This document shows positions 1 through 5,473 of a stretch of DNA of 8,985 bases, one piece after another. The DNA comes from an uncultured Clostridia bacterium. Its GTDB lineage: Bacteria > Bacillota > Clostridia > Oscillospirales > Acutalibacteraceae. The translations under genes and the position numbers were made by a program. The stretch lies in assembly GCA_946002045.1 (NCBI GenBank), contig CAMFYM010000053.1, positions 1 through 8,985 on the forward strand, read 5' to 3'. How positions within the stretch are numbered: the first letter of the stretch is position 1; the number at the start of each line of letters is the position of its first letter. The notes below the pieces were generated by a model. It was not told the DNA's origin and did no database searches. It was given only the letters and a program-made list of their open reading frames with translations.

Positions 1-102
1 ATTGTTGCTAAAAACCGTCACGGTGCAACAGGCTCTATTGAAATGACATTTGATAAAGAGTTTACTCGATTTAGGTCAGTAGATAAATCTCATTATGAAT
101 AA
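1..102 (+). CDS. dnaB: Replicative DNA helicase DnaB, C-terminal end only (5' part outside window)
   Basis: Frame 1 is open from the first base and encodes 33 residues, beginning IVAKNRHGATGSIEM and ending SHYE, before a TAA at 100-102. The pattern I-V-A-K-N-R-H-G-x-T-G followed by a short beta-strand segment and F-T-R-F is the hallmark of the very end of the DnaB/DnaC RecA-like helicase domain. It carries the arginine-finger region that contacts ATP in the neighbouring subunit of the hexamer. DnaB unwinds DNA at the replication fork. Only the tail is visible, so the Walker motifs cannot be checked. RadA and other RecA-fold proteins were considered, but the KNRHG-TG signature fits DnaB better. 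The gene overlaps tilS by 8 nt, so it is probably the upstream member of the same operon. Confidence 0.88.
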   Translation: MVAKNRHGATGSIEMTFDKEFTRFRSVDKSHYE

Positions 103-1384
103 TAGAATTAGAAGTACAATAAAAAAATACAATATGATAGCAAAGGGCGATAGGGTGCTTGTTGCCGTTTCCGGTGGTGCAGACTCTATGCTTTTGCTCA
201 GCAGTCTTATTTCCTTAAAGGACGAATACAATATTACTCTTGCAGTAGCCCATATTGAACACGGTATAAGAGGTGAAGATTCTGTTGCAGACGCAGAGTT
301 TGTTGCTGATTTTTGTAAATGCAATAGCATTGAATATCATCAACTGAATATTGATGCAGTTAGCGAATCAAAATCAGCAGGTGTGGGCATTGAGGAATAT
401 TCAAGGAATAAAAGATATGAGTTTTTCAATTCTATTCCCTGTGACAAAATTGCTACTGCCCATAACCTAACAGATAATGTTGAAACGGTTTTGTTTAGAT
501 TGTCACGAGGAACAGGCTTAAAGGGTGCCTGTGGTATTCCACCTGTTAGGGATAAAATTATTCGACCTCTTATTGAAATATCTTCAAAGGATATTAGAGA
601 TTATTGTACTGCAAATTCAATTCCTTATAGAATTGACAGCACAAATTATGACAATGCTTATAGCAGAAACTATATAAGAAATGAAGCTTTGCCTGTTTTA
701 TCAAAGCAAAATACTAATTTTGAAAATGCTGTTTCTTTGTTCATAAATGATGCTAACGAGGATATGAGCTTTATAGAAAATTCTGTTAATAATCTTTATA
801 ACGAAGCAGTAACAGATAATGGAGTGCTTATATCAAAAATTGAAAACGCTCATATTTCACTTGTCAAAAGAGTTATATTCAAGTATTTTTCATCAAAGGC
901 AGTTAGTCTTGACAGGGTTCATCTTGATAAGGTGATTAAGCTTATAAATTCTTCCGGTAAATATCAAATTAAGGGTGATACCTTTGCTGTTTGCGATGGA
1001 AGTTACCTAACGATTAAAAGCATTAGTCCCTGTAAGATTAGTTATAGCTTTATTACCGAAATTTTAAATATTTCTGAATTTGACAAAAAATATGTTGATT
1101 TTTATTGTGACTGTGATAAAATTGTCGGAAAGGTTAAAGTGCGCCAAAGATTAGCAGGCGATACGATTTCTCCTGCCGGCAGAGGCTGCACAAAAACCTT
1201 AAAAAAGCTTTTTAACGAGCTGAAAATACCAACAGATATTCGTGATTCCGTAGGCGTTGTTGCTGACGATTTGGGAGTTATCGGAGTTGTTGGATATTGT
1301 GTTGACCAGCGTGTGACTGTTGACAAAAATACAAAAAATATTTTTTCTGTTAAGATTTCTTCGGAGGATTTAGTTAATGAATAA
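95..1384 (+). CDS. tilS: tRNA(Ile)-lysidine synthetase TilS
   Basis: A 429-residue cytoplasmic enzyme that uses ATP and lysine to convert C34 of the CAU anticodon of tRNA-Ile to lysidine, switching it from Met to Ile identity and AUA decoding. This is normally essential. Visible motifs: the PP-loop SGGADS at residues 26-31; HIEHGIRG at 53-60 (family HxxHGLRG); AHNLTDNVET at 122-131 followed by RLSRGTGLKG; DSTN at 181-184 with RNYIR at 191-195; and a C-terminal TilS domain at about 345-402 with R-Q-R-L-A-G-D then K-K-L-F-N-E-L-K-I-P. Length is typical. The ATG at 95 gives the family's usual short N-terminal helix before the PP-loop; the next ATG, at 134, would remove it. There is no good Shine-Dalgarno in front, and the start lies inside dnaB, so translation probably depends on coupling. 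The 3' end overlaps ftsH by 8 nt. One oddity is T126, where most relatives have Asp in the AHHxDD segment. Confidence 0.95.
   Translation: MNNRIRSTIKKYNMIAKGDRVLVAVSGGADSMLLLSSLISLKDEYNITLAVAHIEHGIRGEDSVADAEFVADFCKCNSIEYHQLNIDAVSESKSAGVGIEEYSRNKRYEFFNSIPCDKIATAHNLTDNVETVLFRLSRGTGLKGACGIPPVRDKIIRPLIEISSKDIRDYCTANSIPYRIDSTNYDNAYSRNYIRNEALPVLSKQNTNFENAVSLFINDANEDMSFIENSVNNLYNEAVTDNGVLISKIENAHISLVKRVIFKYFSSKAVSLDRVHLDKVIKLINSSGKYQIKGDTFAVCDGSYLTIKSISPCKISYSFITEILNISEFDKKYVDFYCDCDKIVGKVKVRQRLAGDTISPAGRGCTKTLKKLFNELKIPTDIRDSVGVVADDLGVIGVVGYCVDQRVTVDKNTKNIFSVKISSEDLVNE
1363..1367 (+). promoter_or_regulatory. Ribosome binding site for ftsH, inside the tilS coding region
   Basis: GGAGG lies 9 nt before the ATG at 1377 and 18 nt before the alternative in-frame ATG at 1386. 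The spacing favours 1377 as the ftsH start, giving an N terminus MNNMAKNW and an 8-nt overlap with tilS. Confidence 0.75.
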
Positions 1385-3368
1385 TATGGCAAAGAATTGG
1401 AAAACAATTTTGATATACCTGCTTATACCGGTATTGCTTGTTATTTCAATAATATATTTTGCTAATCAGCAAACACAGGCAAATATGAAGTATTCCCAGG
1501 TTGTATCAATGTTTGAAAATGGTGAAATTGCGGACTTCACCTTAGATCTTTCAAGTGGCAATATGATTTACAAGACCTTCAAGGAGCCTAAAAAAGAGCA
1601 GAAATACACAGTGCCTAATGTGTCAATATTCCTTGACGATGTCAGAGATGATATTGAAAAATACAACTTAAATGCTGATAATAAAGATAAGCAAATAACC
1701 TTTGACTATAAAAAGGGTGCATCTAATAATTGGCTTATCAGTATGCTGCCTATGGCATTTATGACTCTTATACTTATTGGCTTATCACTGTTTGCCTTTA
1801 AGAAAATGGGTAATGCCATGACTAATGAAACTAACCGTACACTTGGCTTTGGCAAGGTTAGGGCAAAAACTCTTGCAGAGGACGAAAAAAGGAAGACAAC
1901 ATTTAAGGATGTTGCAGGCTGTGATGAAGAAAAGGCAGAGCTTGAAGAGCTTGTTGAATTTTTAAAGGAGCCTGACAGATTTACAAAGCTTGGTGCAAGA
2001 ATACCAAAGGGCGTTTTGCTGGTAGGACCTCCGGGTACAGGTAAAACCTTATTAGCCCGTGCAGTTGCAGGTGAGGCAGGTGCTCCCTTCCTTTCAATAT
2101 CCGGCTCTGATTTTGTAGAGATGTATGTAGGTGTCGGTGCTTCTCGTGTTCGTGACCTTTTTGACCAGGCAAAAAAGAAGGCTCCTGCTATTGTATTTAT
2201 TGATGAAATTGATGCAGTAGGCAGACAGCGTGGCGCCGGTATGGGTGGAGGAAACGACGAGCGTGAACAAACACTCAACCAGCTTCTTATAGAAATGGAT
2301 GGCTTTGGTACTAATGAGGGAGTTATAATAATTGCTGCCACCAACAGACCGGATGTTCTTGACCCTGCGTTGTTAAGACCCGGCAGATTTGACAGACAGG
2401 TTACCGTTGGCAGACCCGATACAAAGGGCAGAGAGGAAATACTTAAGGTACACTCAAAGAATAAGCCTCTTGGTCCTGATGTTGATTTAGAGAGCGTTGC
2501 TAAAAATACAATCGGTTTTGTAGGCGCTGATCTTGAAAATCTTATGAACGAGGCTGCAATTCTTGCTGCAAGAAGAAAGCTTAAGGCTATCACAATGAAT
2601 GAAATTCAAGAGTCTATGACAAAGGTTCTTATGGGTACTGAAAAGAAATCTCATAAGTACAGCAAAAAGGCTCTTAAGCTTACTGCTTTTCACGAGGCAG
2701 GTCACGCAGTTGTATCATATTTTCTTGATAACCATGACCCTGTTGAAGAAATCTCTATTATTCCAAGAGGTATGGGTGCAGGTGGCTACACAATGTATCA
2801 GCCACAGGAGGAGAATTACGACTCCAAAAAGGATATGCTTGATTTGTTAGTATCACTTTTAGGTGGCCGTGTGGCAGAGGCACTTACAATGGACGATATT
2901 TCAACAGGTGCTTCAAACGATATTCAGCGTGCTACAAGCATTGCAAGAGAAATGGTAACAAAATACGGCATGAGCGATAATATCGGTCCAATAAATTACA
3001 GTGGTGAAAATCAAGAGGTATTTATCGGTCGAGATTACGGTCATGTTAAGAATTATTCTGAGGAAACTGCTGCAAGAATTGATAATGAGATTTCACTCAT
3101 TATCAACGAGGCATACAGACGCACTAAGGAAATTCTTGAAAATCATATGGATAAGCTGGAGCTTGTTGCAAATACTCTTATGGAAAGAGAAAAAATCAAC
3201 AAGGACGAGTTTATTGCTCTTATGGAAAACGGTGCTATTGAGGATAATGAAGCAGAGCAGTCAACGGATAACGATGCTGAAATTATCGAAGCAATCGCTA
3301 CCGATGTTAGTGATGACGGTGATTGCCCTCAGGCAGAAGAAACTGTTGATACGGAAAAATCTGAATAA
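1377..3368 (+). CDS. ftsH: ATP-dependent zinc metalloprotease FtsH
   Basis: A 663-residue membrane-anchored AAA+ protease that forms hexamers and degrades misfolded or unassembled membrane proteins and short-lived regulators. Order of parts: transmembrane helix at about 10-28; extracytoplasmic domain at about 30-115; second transmembrane helix at about 119-141; AAA+ domain with Walker A GPPGTGKT (217-224), pore loop FVEMYVGVGA (246-255), Walker B IVFIDEID (272-279) and second region of homology with two arginines in RPGRFDR (334-340); then the M41 peptidase domain with zinc site HEAGH (439-443) and the third-ligand aspartate D515 in GASNDI. All key residues are present. The tail from about 620 is rich in Asp and Glu and is probably disordered; the total is slightly longer than the roughly 640 residues common in the family. 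It is the last gene of the dnaB-tilS-ftsH group, followed by a terminator. In many Firmicutes hpt lies between tilS and ftsH; it is absent here. Confidence 0.98.
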   Translation: MNNMAKNWKTILIYLLIPVLLVISIIYFANQQTQANMKYSQVVSMFENGEIADFTLDLSSGNMIYKTFKEPKKEQKYTVPNVSIFLDDVRDDIEKYNLNADNKDKQITFDYKKGASNNWLISMLPMAFMTLILIGLSLFAFKKMGNAMTNETNRTLGFGKVRAKTLAEDEKRKTTFKDVAGCDEEKAELEELVEFLKEPDRFTKLGARIPKGVLLVGPPGTGKTLLARAVAGEAGAPFLSISGSDFVEMYVGVGASRVRDLFDQAKKKAPAIVFIDEIDAVGRQRGAGMGGGNDEREQTLNQLLIEMDGFGTNEGVIIIAATNRPDVLDPALLRPGRFDRQVTVGRPDTKGREEILKVHSKNKPLGPDVDLESVAKNTIGFVGADLENLMNEAAILAARRKLKAITMNEIQESMTKVLMGTEKKSHKYSKKALKLTAFHEAGHAVVSYFLDNHDPVEEISIIPRGMGAGGYTMYQPQEENYDSKKDMLDLLVSLLGGRVAEALTMDDISTGASNDIQRATSIAREMVTKYGMSDNIGPINYSGENQEVFIGRDYGHVKNYSEETAARIDNEISLIINEAYRRTKEILENHMDKLELVANTLMEREKINKDEFIALMENGAIEDNEAEQSTDNDAEIIEAIATDVSDDGDCPQAEETVDTEKSE

Positions 3369-3375
3369 CATTTAT

Positions 3376-3409
3376 TTAGACGGTAGTACTATTTCTACCG
3401 TCTAATTTT
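3376..3409 (+). terminator. Intrinsic terminator after ftsH
   Basis: TAGACGGTAG (3377-3386) and CTACCGTCTA (3395-3404) form a perfect 10-bp stem around an 8-nt loop, with one more T-A pair at 3376/3405. The T-run behind it is short (four T at 3406-3409), so termination may be incomplete. It starts 7 nt after the ftsH stop codon and sits just before a new promoter. Confidence 0.8.
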
Positions 3410-3416
3410 GTAATTA

Positions 3417-3445
3417 TTGACTTTTTGCACAATATATTGTATGAT
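3417..3445 (+). promoter_or_regulatory. Sigma-A-type promoter of the topoisomerase operon
   Basis: The -35 box TTGACT (3417-3422) and -10 box TATGAT (3440-3445) are separated by 17 bp, each one mismatch from consensus. The promoter lies between the ftsH terminator and the start of the parE-like gene. Transcription would start at about 3452, giving a leader of roughly 30 nt, too short for a riboswitch. I see no clear operator. Confidence 0.8.
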
Positions 3446-3468
3446 AACTAGGAATGTAATCTTCTATT

Positions 3469-3473
3469 GGAGG
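3469..3473 (+). promoter_or_regulatory. Ribosome binding site fixing a TTG start for the parE-like gene
   Basis: GGAGG is placed 7 nt before the TTG at 3481. The first in-frame ATG (residue 45) lies inside the conserved ATPase domain, so TTG is the only sensible start. Confidence 0.8.
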
Positions 3474-3480
3474 AAAAATT

Positions 3481-5460
3481 TTGGCTAAGAAAAAAGAGTA
3501 TGGTAATGAAAGTATCAAATCCTTAAAGGGTGCAGACAGAGTCCGTAAAAGACCGGCTGTTATTTTTGGCTCTGACGGATTAGACGGATGCCAGCACGCA
3601 ATATTTGAAATTATGTCAAACTCAATAGATGAGGCAAGGGAGGGCTACGGCAACAAGATTGTTGTAACTCGCTATCTTGACGGTTCTATTGAGGTGCAGG
3701 ACTTTGGTCGTGGAATACCTGTTGATTACAATAAAAACGAGGATAAATATAATTGGGAACTCCTGTTTTGTGAAATGTATGCAGGTGGTAAATATGACAA
3801 TGACGGTGAGAACTATGAATTTTCGTTAGGTCTTAACGGTCTTGGCTTGTGTGCCACACAGTATGCATCGGAGTATATGGATGCCGAGGTTCATACAGGT
3901 GGATACAAATATACTCTGCATTTTGAAAAGGGAGAAAACATTGGTGGTTTAACTAAAGAAAAATACGATAAGAGAGACACGGGCACTCGTATCAGATGGA
4001 AGCCCGACCTTGATGTTTTCACGGATATAAATGTACCTCTTGAATATTATAAGGATACAATACGAAAACAGGCTATCGTTAACGACGGTATTAAGTTTAT
4101 TTTAAAGGACCAGCAAACTGCTTCAAAATTTGAAACCTACGAATTTTGCTACAACAACGGTATAGTTGATTATGTTAAGGAGCTGGCAGGTGAAAAGGCG
4201 TTCACTTCTGTTCAGTATTGGGAGTGCGAGCGTAAAGGTCGTGACAGAGAGGATTTGCCTGATTATAAGCTCAAAATCAAAGCTTCAATGTGTTTTTCCT
4301 TAAAAACACAGGTTAAGGAGTATTATCACAATTCAAGCTTTCTTGAGCATGGAGGCGTACCTGAAAAAGCGTTTAGGAGTGCCTTTGTTAATCAAATAAA
4401 TGCTTATCTTAAGGCAAATAACAAGTACGCAAAAAATGATTCGCAGATAAGTATTCAGGATATTGAGGATTGCATAATATTTGTTGTTTCCTCCTTTTCT
4501 ACCCAAACATCATATGAAAACCAAACAAAGAAAGCCATTACCAATAAATTTATACAAGAGGCAATGACTGACTTTTTCCGTAAGCAGCTTGAGGTTTATT
4601 TTATCGAGAATAAAATGGATGCAGATAAAATAGCTAATCAGGTGCTTATCAATATGCGTGCCAGAGTTAAGGCAGAGAATACAAGAAAAACTCTTAAGAC
4701 TTCACTTCAATCAAAAATGGATATGACTAATCGTATTCAAAAATTTGTTGATTGTCGTTCAAAGGATGTGAACGAAAGAGAAGTGTTTATAGTTGAGGGT
4801 GATTCTGCTCTCGGTGCCTGTAAGCAGGCAAGAGATGCATCCTTCCAGGCAGTTATTCCTGTAAGAGGTAAAATTCTTAATTGCCTTAAATCTGACTATG
4901 ATAAGATATTCAAGAATGAAATTATTACTGATTTGATTAAGGTATTAGGCTGTGGTGTAGAGGTTAAAAGTAAGGCAGCAAAGGATTTATCAATGTTTGA
5001 TATGGACAACCTCCGTTGGTCAAAGGTGCTAATTTGTACTGATGCCGATGTAGATGGATTTCAAATAAGAACACTTATTCTTACAATGATTTACAGGCTT
5101 ATGCCAAAGCTTATTGAAGCAGGAAAGGTTTATATTGCAGAATCACCGTTATATGAGGTTACCTGTAAGGATCAAACATATTTCGCTTATAACGAGATGG
5201 AAATGGACGAGATCAAAAAGGAAATCGGCAACGAAAAATATACTGTTCAGCGTTCAAAGGGTCTTGGTGAAAACGAGGCTGAAATGATGGCGCTGACAAC
5301 TATGAATCCTGCCACAAGACGACTTATTAAGGTTACTCCCGATGAGGCAGAGAAAACATCACAGATTTTCGATTTGCTGTTAGGTGACAATCTTGACGGC
5401 AGAAAAGAATATATTGCAGATTATGGTCATCTGTATTTAGATGCAGCCGATATTAGTTAA
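3481..5460 (+). CDS. parE: Type IIA DNA topoisomerase ATPase subunit, ParE/GyrB-like (divergent)
   Basis: A 659-residue B-type subunit that binds ATP and drives strand passage, partnering the ParC/GyrA-like protein encoded next. Order: GHKL ATPase at about 1-215 with FEIMSNSIDEA (42-52; catalytic E43, Mg-binding N47), DFGRG (74-78), AGGKYD (101-106) and GLNGLGL (117-123); transducer domain with QTK (348-350), whose lysine contacts the ATP gamma-phosphate; TOPRIM domain with VEGDSA (438-443; E439), PVRGKILN (460-467) and the metal-binding DADVD (521-525); and the KGLGE segment (593-597) near the C terminus. Length matches ParE and Gram-positive GyrB. Departures from the usual family sequence: RPGMYIG is RPAVIFG, DNSIDEA is SNSIDEA, EGDSAGG is EGDSALG, and DGAHI is DGFQI. 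Whether it acts as topoisomerase IV or as a gyrase is inference; topoisomerase IV is favoured by the adjacent A subunit lacking a GyrA box. It starts with TTG, has its own promoter, and ends 13 nt before its partner. Confidence 0.88.
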   Translation: MAKKKEYGNESIKSLKGADRVRKRPAVIFGSDGLDGCQHAIFEIMSNSIDEAREGYGNKIVVTRYLDGSIEVQDFGRGIPVDYNKNEDKYNWELLFCEMYAGGKYDNDGENYEFSLGLNGLGLCATQYASEYMDAEVHTGGYKYTLHFEKGENIGGLTKEKYDKRDTGTRIRWKPDLDVFTDINVPLEYYKDTIRKQAIVNDGIKFILKDQQTASKFETYEFCYNNGIVDYVKELAGEKAFTSVQYWECERKGRDREDLPDYKLKIKASMCFSLKTQVKEYYHNSSFLEHGGVPEKAFRSAFVNQINAYLKANNKYAKNDSQISIQDIEDCIIFVVSSFSTQTSYENQTKKAITNKFIQEAMTDFFRKQLEVYFIENKMDADKIANQVLINMRARVKAENTRKTLKTSLQSKMDMTNRIQKFVDCRSKDVNEREVFIVEGDSALGACKQARDASFQAVIPVRGKILNCLKSDYDKIFKNEIITDLIKVLGCGVEVKSKAAKDLSMFDMDNLRWSKVLICTDADVDGFQIRTLILTMIYRLMPKLIEAGKVYIAESPLYEVTCKDQTYFAYNEMEMDEIKKEIGNEKYTVQRSKGLGENEAEMMALTTMNPATRRLIKVTPDEAEKTSQIFDLLLGDNLDGRKEYIADYGHLYLDAADIS

Positions 5461-5466
5461 GGAGGG
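5461..5466 (+). promoter_or_regulatory. Ribosome binding site fixing a TTG start for the parC-like gene
   Basis: GGAGGGG follows directly on the parE-like stop codon and precedes the TTG at 5474 by about 7-8 nt. The next in-frame ATG (residue 41) falls within the conserved YAMSVI region, so TTG must be the start. Confidence 0.8.
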
Positions 5467-5473
5467 GATTTAA

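Noticed and set aside
1706..2593. Long reverse-strand open frame of 295 codons opposite ftsH
   Set aside because: It lies wholly antisense to the highly conserved AAA+ region of ftsH, has a low-complexity Ser/Pro-rich translation and no recognisable motif. It is a shadow of the real gene.
3001..3405. Forward open frame of 134 codons over the end of ftsH
   Set aside because: It is out of frame with the conserved FtsH C-terminal domain, runs through the terminator hairpin, and has no ribosome binding site or family signature.
3446..3480. Riboswitch or attenuator in the parE-like leader
   Set aside because: The predicted leader is only about 30 nt and shows no stable hairpin.
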